A DNA stretch of 64,000 bases from Fidelibacterota bacterium 408169 (GCA_002256485.1 NNSG01000002.1:186001-250000), one strand, 5' to 3'; positions 47,901 through 56,478 are shown, counted from the first letter of the stretch. The notes: generated by a model not told the origin, from the sequence alone. Translations and numbers: made by a program.

Positions 47901-50900
47901 CATTACCAGCCAAATCATTTGAGGGAGCATAGATAATATTTCCTTCCGTATCTTCACTTTCCGAAAAGCCGGCGCCGATTGCAGGGCTGCGGTCGTGGAG
48001 GATATAGGTTGTATCAGCGAATTCCGGGTTCGCTACAAACACACTATCTTCAAAATCATTAACATCTTCTTCTTGTAAAATGGAATATGAAACAAAATGA
48101 CTCACATTAGCCCATTCATCAATATGTAGCTGATTATAAATTGGCATATTACCATAAACAATACTGTTAAACACATTTAGTTTTGTATCAATTCCACTGC
48201 CATCACTAGACACATAAATACCTGGGCCACCATCTGTCTGATTCCCTGCATTTTCATTATCTACAATCGTTGAATTAATGATTGTTGCTGTACCTCCTCT
48301 AACGGTGATACCGGCACCACGTGAATTATTAAAGGATCCTGGTGTTGCTGTATTTCCAGCGATTATTGAATTGTTGACTGTCAGTTTATTATCATTCGAC
48401 CAACTCATATAAACACCTGCTCCAGAAGCATCTCCTGCGTCGGCAGTGAGTGAATTATTAAGAATTTTCGTGCCAAGGATGGTTATTACGCTTCCTTCTC
48501 CGCCCCAGATTGCAGCTCCTTCTCCAGAATAATCGGGTTTAGAAACATGATTGTTTTCTATTACACAATTTTCAAATCGAACATTTGCCCGAACCAAATA
48601 TATAACCGGCGGTTCTTTTGGAGTTGCAATTGACCCATTTTCTTTAATAATACAATCCTTGAAAATTGCACCGGAAGGCGTTGTTACATATTGATTGGTA
48701 TTATTATCCCAAGTCTGCTGCCCTTCAATTTTAATTGCGTTACCCATACCATCATTCTCACCACCATTGGTAATGGTAAACCCAATAATCTGCAATGTGG
48801 TATCTGTGCCGTCCACAATTTCAAAAAGCCGCTTACTACCTCCTCCATCTAAAATAGTGGCTGTGGCTCCATCTCGAGATTTTAGAACCAGATTTTTTGG
48901 CTGACCCGCATTAGCACCACTTGTATATTTAAAATATAATTCCCTATCACCGCCATCATTATAGGTCCCGGGTAATACCAGCACCGTATCTTTCAATCCA
49001 TCTGTTCTTGCTAATGGATCCGCTTTATCTATGGCATCTTGAATATCTTTATATGGTTTAGTTGGCGAGCCATCTCCTGAAGATTGTGAAAAACCATTGT
49101 ATTCATCCACATACCATATTGGACCTGACCATTTGGGTGTCCCGGACACAAAATTTGATTTTCCGGATTCATACCCATCCAAATCTTCTGCAGATACAGC
49201 AAAATAGTATGTGGTATAATTATCCAAGCCTGTAGCCGTATAGGACGGAGTACCGGAAACACTGTCCAGTAATGTGTTTGCTGAAGCTGTACCGTAATAA
49301 ATTTTGTATTCCGATAAATCGTCTTCACTATTGGCTGTCCAGGATAGAACAATGGTGGAGTCCCCTTCTGAAGTCACTATAAGATTCTGTGGTTTGGATG
49401 GAAAAGGTGTTGTTGACAACGTATTTTCAAAGGCACCTAAGTCCGGATTAGAACCATCGGGATTTGGCCGAGAATTACTATTATAATCAAAAGATGGTGC
49501 ATCTATATTTTCATATTCATCTATTCCGGCTCCGATTGCAACACTGGCGGAAGACAAAGAATAATCTCCATTTCCAACAAAGCCAGGATCAGTATCTACA
49601 AGATCATCTTCATCCAGGCCCGTTTCAGCAAAATATTCAATAATTGAAAAATCAATGAGTGAATTATTGTCACTCCAACTTCCATAATTTGTTGCCAAAT
49701 TAATTCGTGTTTGATCATCAACATTCGTAATTGAGTTATTTGTAATGATTGAATTAAAAATAACAACATCGTGGTTATTTGTCTGTTCACGACAAATACC
49801 TGCGCCTCCAGCACCTGCTACATCATAATTTGTCGGTGTAATAGAATTTTCTGTAATAGTAGAATTAACAATCACCAATTCAGCATCTGTAGAAAGATTG
49901 TTTGGAACATAGGTACTTAAATCTGTGGACCAGCGGATAGCGCCACCGACTGTTTCTATCCAGCCATCATCACTATTTGCGTAAGATGCATCAATGGAAT
50001 TTCCAACCATCAATACATTTATAAATTCTAGAGCCGGAAATTTTGCAAAGATACCACCGCCATAAACAGCTTCACCTTTTATTTCGTTATAAGAAATAGA
50101 CGTATTGATGAATTTTATTGCTTCACCACGACTCATATAATTATCTATATAAATACCACCGCCATAAGCATTATGATGACTATTCCAATTTGAAATACCA
50201 GTGCCAATGTCAATTTTATTGGAATCAATGCGTGTATCTTTAAATAATGGTAGTGCTCCAAAACCAACATAAATTGCCCCTCCTTTGAAATTGTTCGAAT
50301 TCCAAGTATTTGAATATGTGTTAACAAGAGAATTTTCTGCAATCACACAGTTTTTGAAAACCGGGCGAAATGCTGCTGTATCCGTACTTGATTCCGTCCC
50401 TTTCATGCGAATAGGTCCTGCTATATCGTACCCACCGCCCAAGTCTTGATTTATAGATGTATTTAGATTTCTGAATTCACAGCCATCAAACACCGGTTCA
50501 GCATTTTTGATTTCAATTACTCCATGGAGATTATTATCGTTGGGGTCTATTTCATCAATTGTTGTATTGGTAAATCGACAATTTTCAAATGTGGGTGCCC
50601 AATTTAATGCACTACTCAAATTACTTGGTCCTTCAATATAAATTAGCGGTTCTTCATCATCCCCATTGGTAAATGTAAAACCAATAAATTTTGTACTGTT
50701 GGAATACCCTGTATATTCGTTTTCGTTTGCGTCCAGCCTCAATGCCGAATGACTGCCTTGGCCATCAAGAATGGTTGAATCTGGACCACTAATCGATTCT
50801 ATTACAATTTGCTTACCCAAAAGGTCTATAATGGGAAAATCAGTGCTCCCACCATTAGAGGCGGAATTTATCCAAACATTCAATGACCAGCCTGATTGAA

Positions 50901-53900
50901 AGTTGGTTTGTGTCCCAATTTCAGCACCGGAACCTTGAGTTGTTCCGTTGTATAAATGAAATCCAATATTTGACGAACTGGTGGCTTCGAGATTAAAATT
51001 CCATTGGTCATTAAAATAGGTATTTTGAGTATTAATTGTCCAGCCTGAAACCTGATATTGAGAATTTGTATGATTGAAATTCAACGATGTAATCGCACCA
51101 TTTGAAACAACGAATGTTCCCTGCTGATATCCCCAATTATCATTATAAGAAAATCCGTATTCATCGCCGGAAACAGCCCAATCTTCTGCATCAAAGACAT
51201 AAGTTCCGGCAGCGACCAGAATCCGTTTCCCGTCTGTGACTGCACTATTAGTAATGGCTTCCTGAATAGAAACAAAAGCACTATCCAACGTACTACCATC
51301 CGGGTTAGATGCATTAGATGCACTATTTACATAAATGTCATCACCGGAAAATTGTGGTTTAGCTGTTACTTCATCTGAAAATGCACTTTCATACGTATCA
51401 TCATCTATAGCTGTGATGCGAAAATAATAGGTAACATTATTGCTTAACCCTGTTACAGTAACCGACGTAGCATTGCTGACTTCTTGTTGCTTTACTGATG
51501 GACCAGAACTGGTACCATAATAAATACCGTACTTTGATACGTCTGATTCAGAACTGGCTGTCCAGGTAAGATCTACCTGACCATCGCCGGCTGTTGCTGA
51601 TAATCCTGTAGGAGCATCAGGTACTGGTGTCCCGGAAAGTGCATTTTCCAATGCACCCATATCCGGATTTCCACCCCCGCTGCCGGGACGGGCATTTCCG
51701 ACTAAATCTGTGCTGGAGATTAAATCGTCACCAGGATAGAGTCCTTGATTTGCAACAGCTCCTGCTCCCAATAAACTACTGCGTAGGCTCAATGTAAATA
51801 CATTATTGTCTTCATCAGTAAATTCCGGGTTTTCATTCAAGTTACCGGTACCACTTGTTGCAACCTGTGCATTTGAATAATTCATTTGAATATTAGGGGA
51901 ATTTTCACTGGCAAACATTTGCTCGGATGCATCAGTCGTGGACGCAGTGTTGCCCCAAATAATAGAGTTTATAAAATATGCACTTGAGCCGTTATTCCCA
52001 TTCAACCATAATGCTCCTCCACGGCCGTCAATTGAAGAAGATGTATTGGTTGCGTTATTTTTCAAAATATTTGTATGGGTAAAATATACTTGGGCACCAC
52101 CATCAATAGCGCCGCCGCCGCCTCTACTCCACCAGCCATTTGCACCGTCTCTCGTTAATTCATTATTAAAAATAATGGTATTAATAAAATTAACTGTGGA
52201 CGATTGTCCAGACGCATAAAAACCACCGCCATACATATCATTCTGGTTACCGCTGGCAATTCCCGCATTACCTCGAATAACAGAATTTTTTACCGTAACA
52301 GTATTGGTATTATTATTGGTTATGTGTAAACCAACACCATAAACATTACTGGAAAAAATCCCTGAAGTCATATTTGCAACATTCCCTTTAATGACCGTTC
52401 CTGAAATTGTAACATTTGTTTGTGATATATGAACTCCTGCACCGGAAATCGCCCTATTCCCTGGACCAATAACACAATCTTCAATTTCTACATCCCCGGC
52501 ATAATCAATTCTAATTGCACCACCGTTTCCATCATTTGACATGGCATTGACAATGGTTAACCCTTTTATTTTTAATGTCGAATACGTAAATGAAGAAATG
52601 TTAAAGCCATAATGGCGATTGTTTATACTTGCGTTTACATCAATCGTAACTGAATCGGCACCACCCATGCCCATAATAACCAAATCTTTTTGGGGATTAA
52701 TATCGTAATTGCCATAACCGGTATATGTCCCCGGTTTTAATTTAATTGTATCATTAATACTTGCTTTATCAATTGCAAACTGAATTGTAGAAAATGGTCC
52801 GGATTGGCTTCCATCGCCCGTGGAATTATTGCCTGTTGGCGACACATACCAAGCGGGACCTTCATATATCGGAATGGATTTTTTTACAATCGAAGGCATA
52901 CTTTCATAACCATCCGCATCAACAGCTGTAACATAAAACCAGTAATCATCATCATTTGTTAATCCACTAATTGTAGTGCTTGTTGAAAATCTACCTGTAA
53001 CTGTATCTACTTTTGTAAAGGATCCCGAATCGGGACTCATATAAACATAATATTTTTCTACATCATCATCTATAGAATTAGACCAATCCAACTGCACGGA
53101 CTTATACAACGGAGAAGCAGTAAAATTTTCAACGGGAGCTGGATAAAGAGTAGCGGCTAATGCATGTTCAATGGGACCTAAATCAGGATTCGATCCAGTG
53201 GGTTGTATACGACTACTGTTTAAATAATCCACACTGACAAATTCAGATAGTAGAATATTTGCTGCACTTATATTATCATAAAAATCAGTTAATCCAAGAC
53301 CTATGGCTGGCGAGGATTCTATTAATGAATAATCTCCATTGTTGGGATCATTCAAAATATACTGCTCATCAAATACATAGTTTTCACCATAATTGAACAC
53401 TGGGTTGGACTCTGATTGTAAAATATTATGAGCTATATCCATTGTATAACCTGATGTATTAATATCAGAGGATGACGATCCAGAGTTATCAGTATTACCC
53501 GTAAAAATACTGTTAATAATAGTGGTGTTACCACCATCCATTCCTGCAGACGAGTTGATGCCACCAGCCCCCCAACCATTTGAGGTATTATCGATAAAGA
53601 GTGAATTGACAACAACTAACTTAGTGTTATTATCCTGGTTAATGGCACCCCCATAATCATTTGCAGTATTATTATTAAAAATACAGTTAATTATATACAT
53701 TTCCGCACCATCCTGAGTAAAATTAATTGCACCACCACTTGAACCTGCAAAATTCCCTTCAAATAAGGTATTTAAAACAGTTACAGGATTGCTTGTACCC
53801 TGTATTTGAATTGCACCTTCATTAGTATTGTTCTTAAAAATACAGTTTTTTATATCAACACTGGAGTTGGAAATTTGAATTGCTCCAAAACTACTATTTC

Positions 53901-55713
53901 TTATAGTAAGCCCTTCAATTCGTGAATTTGTTTCCCCATTTTGGAAATCAATAAAATCGTCCCCACTTAATTCTATGATTGTCGTATCCGCACCATATTG
54001 ACTCATTAGTGTCAAGTTTTTTACTCCGTCTTGCGAAATGTCATTATTATATTGAAAATCTAAATTGCGATTACTAAAATAATTATAGGTGCCTGGCAAG
54101 AGCATTATTGTATCACCAGTTGCTGCTGCTTCAATTGCATCACGGATATTTTTCATGGGATCTTCCGGGCTGCCCTCTCCGCTGGATGAACTGTTTTGAG
54201 CCACTACATACCAAATAGGACCCGTATAGTCCGGCATAGCTGACACAATAGAAGATGCTGATCCTAATGAATTATCATTCCCTTTAAATTTTATAGCAAA
54301 ATAATATGTGGTCCCATTTGACAAGCCTGTGATTATTTTGCTTGTAGTCGTCCCATCTGATGTACTATCAACAAGAGATCCATTAGTTGATGAAGTTCCC
54401 CGATAAATATACGTTTTGGCTACTCCACTTCCACTTGGAGTGTCCCAGGTTAGCGTTACCTGTTGTGAGCCGGCTGAAGCAGATAAGTTTGCGGGTGTTT
54501 CAACGATAGGTGTGGCTGCCGCAGGAGAGGACAGAGAACTCAAATCACCATCTTGTTGTTTTGTTTTAATACCATAATAATATGTGGTACCATTGGTCAA
54601 TCCAACATCTGAATACGTCGTTACTGTAGAGGTAACAGAATCTATTTTTGTAGCATTGCCGCTACCTGTTCCTCTGAAAATCAAGTAATTGGCTATACTG
54701 TCAGATGTAGATGCTGTCCAGCTTAAATCTACTTGCTGATATGATGGAGTTGCTTCTAAAGCTGATGGTGGCTGAACTCCCGCTTCCTGAACTATTAATC
54801 GAATAGAAGCCACTTTTGAATCTGGGGACTGGGCCATGTTTGTATCAAAAGGATAATGGCCGGCTCCACTATCTGTCCATCCCCTGCGCCCCCGGTTTTG
54901 ACCCGCATCGCGCATGTATACACCGCCGCCTGTTATAAAAGCATTATTGTCATGACTGTATTCTATAATGAGATTGCTAACTCCATCCCACATAATGGGT
55001 GAACTGAAATCAAATTGCACCCAGTTATTCGGTAGAAAACTGCTCATAGCATAGTTAGTAGGACCATAAACCACCGTTGTTGTATCAAAACTGGATAAAG
55101 TGGTATTGCTTGTCCAGTTGTAAGCAATGCGGAGACTATCTACGTCCCTGCCCGGGGTTTGGTTGATTTTGAATTTTATACCCGTAATAATCGATCCGGA
55201 TAAAATACCCCCATTCCCTAAATCAGACGCATGGTATAGAGATTGGTGTTTTACATCATGATACCAGGTGTTAATTGGGTATCCCTGCTCATTACCACCG
55301 GTACCGGATTCTGTATTGCCTGTTAAAAGCTCGATTGAACCATCATCGTCGTTTGATCCACTACCCGTATTCGAGATTGAAAATGTACTGCTATACCATG
55401 TACCGGTTGAACCTAAATTCAATTCGATCTGATAATCTGAAGCGGTTGTTATTGAAGACGGTATAATCCATTCGTAGGATTGATTACCATAACTGAAATT
55501 TTGCGATGATTGTATTGTATGAACAAAACTGCCATTTTGATAAAGATTAATTGAACCATAAAATCCAGCAAAATCACTTGTCCACTGTATAGTAACCGTA
55601 TCACCTGTTTCATACGTTTCGCCTCCATACGGCAATGTCCAGGTGACAGTATAGGCCAAAATAAGGACTGGTAAGAATAAGGTTGTTAGAAAAACTAATA
55701 TCTTTTTATTCAT
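38938..55713 (-). CDS. Giant modular surface protein (5591 aa) with beta-helix/FN3 cassettes and sorting domain
   Basis: After a signal sequence (FLPVLILAYT), residues about 20-120 form a Kre9/KNH-like Ig domain, then FN3 modules from about 310. Eight cassettes begin near residues 500, 955, 1460, 2200, 2730, 3260, 3615 and 3905. Each starts with a 'WYV...GSPxxPxxxIxxAI...GDTIxLxPGTY' segment (DUF1565/pectate-lyase-like) and runs through right-handed beta-helix coils rich in Asn and 'GGAI'; most are preceded by an FN3 module. After about 4200 come Ig-like/Big1-type domains, FN3-like domains and a C-terminal sorting domain (QNYPNPFNPQTS to the end). There is no recognised catalytic site. Probable adhesin or polysaccharide-binding surface filament. 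A CsgG-like gene lies 42 bases upstream. Confidence 0.85.
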   Translation of the reverse strand: MNKKILVFLTTLFLPVLILAYTVTWTLPYGGETYETGDTVTIQWTSDFAGFYGSINLYQNGSFVHTIQSSQNFSYGNQSYEWIIPSSITTASDYQIELNLGSTGTWYSSTFSISNTGSGSNDDDGSIELLTGNTESGTGGNEQGYPINTWYHDVKHQSLYHASDLGNGGILSGSIITGIKFKINQTPGRDVDSLRIAYNWTSNTTLSSFDTTTVVYGPTNYAMSSFLPNNWVQFDFSSPIMWDGVSNLIIEYSHDNNAFITGGGVYMRDAGQNRGRRGWTDSGAGHYPFDTNMAQSPDSKVASIRLIVQEAGVQPPSALEATPSYQQVDLSWTASTSDSIANYLIFRGTGSGNATKIDSVTSTVTTYSDVGLTNGTTYYYGIKTKQQDGDLSSLSSPAAATPIVETPANLSASAGSQQVTLTWDTPSGSGVAKTYIYRGTSSTNGSLVDSTSDGTTTSKIITGLSNGTTYYFAIKFKGNDNSLGSASSIVSAMPDYTGPIWYVVAQNSSSSGEGSPEDPMKNIRDAIEAAATGDTIMLLPGTYNYFSNRNLDFQYNNDISQDGVKNLTLMSQYGADTTIIELSGDDFIDFQNGETNSRIEGLTIRNSSFGAIQISNSSVDIKNCIFKNNTNEGAIQIQGTSNPVTVLNTLFEGNFAGSSGGAINFTQDGAEMYIINCIFNNNTANDYGGAINQDNNTKLVVVNSLFIDNTSNGWGAGGINSSAGMDGGNTTIINSIFTGNTDNSGSSSSDINTSGYTMDIAHNILQSESNPVFNYGENYVFDEQYILNDPNNGDYSLIESSPAIGLGLTDFYDNISAANILLSEFVSVDYLNSSRIQPTGSNPDLGPIEHALAATLYPAPVENFTASPLYKSVQLDWSNSIDDDVEKYYVYMSPDSGSFTKVDTVTGRFSTSTTISGLTNDDDYWFYVTAVDADGYESMPSIVKKSIPIYEGPAWYVSPTGNNSTGDGSQSGPFSTIQFAIDKASINDTIKLKPGTYTGYGNYDINPQKDLVIMGMGGADSVTIDVNASINNRHYGFNISSFTYSTLKIKGLTIVNAMSNDGNGGAIRIDYAGDVEIEDCVIGPGNRAISGAGVHISQTNVTISGTVIKGNVANMTSGIFSSNVYGVGLHITNNNTNTVTVKNSVIRGNAGIASGNQNDMYGGGFYASGQSSTVNFINTIIFNNELTRDGANGWWSRGGGGAIDGGAQVYFTHTNILKNNATNTSSSIDGRGGALWLNGNNGSSAYFINSIIWGNTASTTDASEQMFASENSPNIQMNYSNAQVATSGTGNLNENPEFTDEDNNVFTLSLRSSLLGAGAVANQGLYPGDDLISSTDLVGNARPGSGGGNPDMGALENALSGTPVPDAPTGLSATAGDGQVDLTWTASSESDVSKYGIYYGTSSGPSVKQQEVSNATSVTVTGLSNNVTYYFRITAIDDDTYESAFSDEVTAKPQFSGDDIYVNSASNASNPDGSTLDSAFVSIQEAITNSAVTDGKRILVAAGTYVFDAEDWAVSGDEYGFSYNDNWGYQQGTFVVSNGAITSLNFNHTNSQYQVSGWTINTQNTYFNDQWNFNLEATSSSNIGFHLYNGTTQGSGAEIGTQTNFQSGWSLNVWINSASNGGSTDFPIIDLLGKQIVIESISGPDSTILDGQGSHSALRLDANENEYTGYSNSTKFIGFTFTNGDDEEPLIYIEGPSNLSSALNWAPTFENCRFTNTTIDEIDPNDNNLHGVIEIKNAEPVFDGCEFRNLNTSINQDLGGGYDIAGPIRMKGTESSTDTAAFRPVFKNCVIAENSLVNTYSNTWNSNNFKGGAIYVGFGALPLFKDTRIDSNKIDIGTGISNWNSHHNAYGGGIYIDNYMSRGEAIKFINTSISYNEIKGEAVYGGGIFAKFPALEFINVLMVGNSIDASYANSDDGWIETVGGAIRWSTDLSTYVPNNLSTDAELVIVNSTITENSITPTNYDVAGAGGAGICREQTNNHDVVIFNSIITNNSITNVDDQTRINLATNYGSWSDNNSLIDFSIIEYFAETGLDEDDLVDTDPGFVGNGDYSLSSASVAIGAGIDEYENIDAPSFDYNSNSRPNPDGSNPDLGAFENTLSTTPFPSKPQNLIVTSEGDSTIVLSWTANSEDDLSEYKIYYGTASANTLLDSVSGTPSYTATGLDNYTTYYFAVSAEDLDGYESGKSNFVSGTPKWSGPIWYVDEYNGFSQSSGDGSPTKPYKDIQDAIDKADPLARTDGLKDTVLVLPGTYNDGGDRELYFKYTSGANAGQPKNLVLKSRDGATATILDGGGSKRLFEIVDGTDTTLQIIGFTITNGGENDGMGNAIKIEGQQTWDNNTNQYVTTPSGAIFKDCIIKENGSIATPKEPPVIYLVRANVRFENCVIENNHVSKPDYSGEGAAIWGGEGSVITILGTKILNNSLTADAGDASGAGVYMSWSNDNKLTVNNSIIAGNTATPGSFNNSRGAGITVRGGTATIINSTIVDNENAGNQTDGGPGIYVSSDGSGIDTKLNVFNSIVYGNMPIYNQLHIDEWANVSHFVSYSILQEEDVNDFEDSVFVANPEFADTTYILHDRSPAIGAGFSESEDTEGNIIYAPSNDLAGNARPNPAGSRPDLGAYEHEMAVTPYPSPVVNLTATPLHKSVLLEWTTHEDNDVVSYVTYISEDSVTFSAVDTVSGRFTRRTTIDSLVNGTDYWLFVTAVDTAENESAASLQAKTSPYYQGPIWYVDEDNGYTQSSGEGSPTKPYKDIQDGIDAATAGDTVLILPGIYNDGGDQELYFKYTSGANAGQPKNLVLKSRDGAATTILDGKGNRVFEIVDGTDTTLQIIGFTITASTGGENDSDGSMIKIHGQAYWQNNQEVITYSSATFKNCFIKDVAVEDTPIELYAGKAVFIDCEISGNTFDATNYGDDAFGGAITVGDPWGSGASTAHFYRSKLINNTITTSQPGYIHGGAIAVGGSNDNDVKLVNTIMAGNNVWYNNSDGGYPSTGGGIKFRGGKINIINSTIVDNKIRTNTNYTDGGSAIQGEDWNQDGNAPQLTIFNSIIYGNTIVTNASSSPMTSHTDQVKFFDWNDDVDVYASYSLIGGDDDLGGDEILFNIDPDFADTTYVLHDRSPAIGAGFSESEDVDGNVIYPPTNDLAGNVRPNPAGSNPDLGAYEHELALTPYPAAVQNMTTTPLHKSVLLEWDFHSEEDVVSYVAYMSEDSISFAAVDTVSGRFSTRTTIDSLTNENDYWFYVTAVDTADYESAASIQQKTSPFFQGPVWFVDDGGGSSNGEGSPEDPMKYIRDAIEESADGDTIMLMPGTYDHSKNRNLDFQYNHDIWQNGVKNLTLMGSGGADTTIINLDGNDFIDFENGESDSRIEGLTITNSSSGAVRVSNSSVSIKNCVFQDNSNTNQNGGAVLVENSNQPVQIENTKFDNNSSNFRGGAVALWSDGGEVFIANCIFINNNANEVSGAVHKDQNTNLMIINSLFQDNTTQSTFGAAGISIMQDLGYAEIINSVFINNTLSNGLDGDVDGPAYVDHTILQSETSPVFSSGDNYVFPDISTTYDTEFSPSIGSGMNEFFSEILDDDVVVSDYMETDYYGNDRIQPAGSSIDLGPIEHHRWEQRRHVYYLATDGDDSNDGLTTSTPFASLSEAFNKSVIRDTIELAAGTYAGESNRSILFNGIDKVIRSTDGAENTVIDCEGMDRAFEFDSGVTDSTIISGLTILNGSSVDGGAVKIDDADPIFDGVIFMDNSASTSGGAVYASNSNAEFVNCVFVGNHAAESAIMAVSGGDVVVDFVTAVGNKGDNDVSVSGDITITNSILWGNSDIDADISVTYSDVQGGAPGGNLGTGNYNGRPGFIDGQNGDFHLQDWSPVIGQANATTGVLYDLEGNARSDSIPDMGAYENALDAASTYTRHLWYVSTAGSDSVSAEMGTITNPFKTIQHALNHSIYNDEIHIESGVYSESLNNWGKDLLVVGGANPSDVTIDGYFEIIGGSPVLYDLHLTNVNGTSDALQINNDAVVTMYNLLITNSNYSGVTVNNDAIAYMENMTIYGNATGIYENSTGTVSAVNSILWNNTAATYGTPTITYSDVGGGYTGTGNINSDPVFVDAANGNFNLQITSPCIDAGDSTSILDSDSTVTDMGAFPLIREFLAGTSNGNVNVTNNESAVITQDFTIDTGDTLNVESGATVYFDPGVTLTVNGVLGASGVAGNPVSFESTDPDSSYGGVIINSGTGSRDESDSFYYMVIQDVGAAFIPLTINGDATIEHVTIAGNDNSTSLEVNSGTVDLNYSILEGSTSGSGTINETGSFTNSTDQFVSYSTNDFTLLSSAAAIDLDTTENWIDPDYTFADAGSFYHDQSSYLADSIVFLYPVSGDTILVSPDSSANTVYGLSVSAQVFNTIGHYKTYTYTQWSNGGPVDGSFTSEYSATSNLQGIVQKVFYTSTATDDLNSMTISEDGVTAQSGYFKIVPGAPDSVWVNEQTNMTMTQLGSLVFEATIFDQFSNLVADNETVTWNIVPVVGNGDGFTLDNSTASTQGGIVNVILSTDPTGNSLAVGDQVKVSATSGTGTHESAVITIIPDDIYNLTMPTELTEAQIDISADVATVYIEAALIDTFDNALEGVEVNWEVVTGLGTGESLSASSTFTNVNGIAWVDLNTSTVSNSDYTVRGWVTENALFSVLMGTPQSGLNSASDTGIMLNQKSGNTKSDFMNISGASTLISLPVRISNNTPDENNLNRDDRSVYDLDDTTAVIHVLPGVTATVELPQDSVDVLLDDQFQIVGIAYDQYGNVVAEGTPVVWEIVPANNYVTIVNSNASITGGQATCDIQIEMNAPWDFDFVVNLSSESITGSTGTYNIDDVTAPDPISDLAINPNVWTSTNDFTLSWSNPYDHAGIFGAHVSIDGNGDSFTEEQNITSLSGLTLPSNALSTFDVWLEDNAGNDESGNAVSIVAKWDDTNPNAFSVTYPLAGWYNQQFLDFEWNASSDETAGLKYYEVTINSTNTYQQHPDSTQISIPDGFSEGTHQWTITVYDSAGNATETSNPQTINIDFTDPVISHNPVLEGSENAPVTITATFDDPMSGIDIAELYYRKGGEVQWQAPVDMKTLNTYQIASSFVTSVGVEYYIYSRDVAGNETYKPTEGHYSISVTIPGAGLSSTDRWPTGIPNGSAVSSYQIISFPGQAANATPTDLLVDDLLAYDDTKWRFFTYSGGTWNEFAAINTIDPGVGYFLIVKDAGFNITTGQTRSVTTDDDFIINFTSGEWVMLGNPFDFSIPLENVTIDDSTNLAADPNFYTYDGANGWVSANKLDPWKGYVFKSTTANQLKIIPRKSNGGLKIANPEIVLRENEWLIDISARNGLGVDKINTVGVLTTANDEYDALDAFEPPMLPGGVSLRIDNRDWAQNGDTYTTDIRSIKEDGEFWDMEIAAEDDRHNVYINFEGLADIPAEFDVFVIDVTLGVAQDLRWKPIYRYAVSNPKAIHDIRFIAGTKEFVQENNAGVELYPDRFSISQNYPNPFNPQTSILITLEDIASIDLIVYNLLGEEVIRISDSELYPAGYHNFIWKGLNRDGKRVASGVYFYMTQIRDMSGKMILNQTNKMIMVK
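46337..46403. repeat. Internal DNA repeat of the giant gene, unit end A
   Basis: Nearly identical to 47957-48023: both contain TTCCGAAAAGCCGGCGCC and GGGCTGCGGTCGTGGAGGA. They encode the end of two adjacent beta-helix cassettes (SPAIGAGFSESED region) about 1.6 kb apart. Confidence 0.75.
47312..47434. repeat. Internal DNA repeat of the giant gene, cassette-start copy 1
   Basis: A 123-base segment matching 48869-48991 with 9 mismatches by hand alignment (about 93 percent). It encodes the PGTYNDGG to LKSRDGA part of a cassette. The pair is separated by 1557 bases, the period of one cassette with its FN3 module. Confidence 0.8.
47957..48023. repeat. Internal DNA repeat of the giant gene, unit end B
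   Basis: Partner of 46337-46403; only a few mismatches over the segment. Together with the 123-base pair it shows that two whole neighbouring cassettes arose by a recent tandem duplication. Confidence 0.75.
48869..48991. repeat. Internal DNA repeat of the giant gene, cassette-start copy 2
   Basis: Partner of 47312-47434, same length without gaps. It encodes the equivalent positions of the preceding cassette (residues near 2250). Confidence 0.8.
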
Positions 55714-55755
55714 ATAATGTCTCTTAAGTTTATTTTTAAACCTGTTTTTATTATT

Positions 55756-56478
55756 TTATTCAGGCATAGCCGGTGGTTCCGGCAATACAGCAGGCGGCTG
55801 TTCTAAATTCAAATAATAATACGCTCCGCCACCGGCTGCGGCAAGTCCCAACGTTGTCCAAAGCAGCCAGCTGCTGCCCTTTTCCTGTTGAGATACTTGA
55901 GCTACAGGACCTTCAGGTTGTTTTTGTTTTGCAACTAAATGTTCCGGAGGAGTCAATCCCAGAATTTCCCAGGCTAATATTTCAATTTCAGTAATGAGTC
56001 CATCAATTTCACCTTTATAGGATTTACTCACCGTTTTGATAGTAGCACCGGATTCCACAGAAAACATCTTGGCATCAATTGTATAGGTGTTTCCCAATTT
56101 ACCAAAAGCTCCCGAAATCATATTCTTAACTCCCAGCAATGCACCCACTTCAGCAGCACATTCGTCAGAAGTACAACCGGACTGCTGAAATCCCTGCTCA
56201 TCTAAAATTTCTGACATTTGTCCCCGTTCTACCAAAATAACGGCTTCGGTATTGGCTAACTCTGATGAAAGGCGATCCGTTAGGGTGGCAGATTCCAATT
56301 GGGATATGCCTCGTCCTTCAAAATCCAATACAGCTACAGTGTACTTGCCGGCGGCTAAATCAGCGGCAGTTTCTTCGTTGAGTGACGGATTGCCCTGTGC
56401 CAATAAAAATACCGGCAACAACAATCCGATGAATGTTTTTATAATATGTTCCTTGGTTTGCATCATAATGCACTCCAA
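55756..56478 (-). CDS. CsgG-like exported protein, copy 2
   Basis: A 240-residue paralogue of the protein at 38035-38742, with the same order: signal sequence (FIGLLLPVFLLAQG), CsgG/LpoB-like domain (YTVAVLDFEGRGISQLES, VILVERGQMSEILDEQG, LLGVKNMISGAFGKLGNTY), the two-cysteine segment GCTSDECAAEVG, a C-terminal hydrophobic helix (SWLLWTTLGLAAAGGGAYYYL) and a Pro-rich end. The start may be Met1, Met5 or Met6. It directly precedes the giant gene, and the conserved pairing suggests that each CsgG-like protein serves the neighbouring large surface protein. The mechanism is unknown. Confidence 0.72.
   Translation of the reverse strand: MECIMMQTKEHIIKTFIGLLLPVFLLAQGNPSLNEETAADLAAGKYTVAVLDFEGRGISQLESATLTDRLSSELANTEAVILVERGQMSEILDEQGFQQSGCTSDECAAEVGALLGVKNMISGAFGKLGNTYTIDAKMFSVESGATIKTVSKSYKGEIDGLITEIEILAWEILGLTPPEHLVAKQKQPEGPVAQVSQQEKGSSWLLWTTLGLAAAGGGAYYYLNLEQPPAVLPEPPAMPE

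Noticed and set aside
38938-55713. CRISPR-like or satellite array in the giant gene
   Set aside because: The periodic similarity is coding, with units of hundreds of residues and no short direct repeats with regular spacers.
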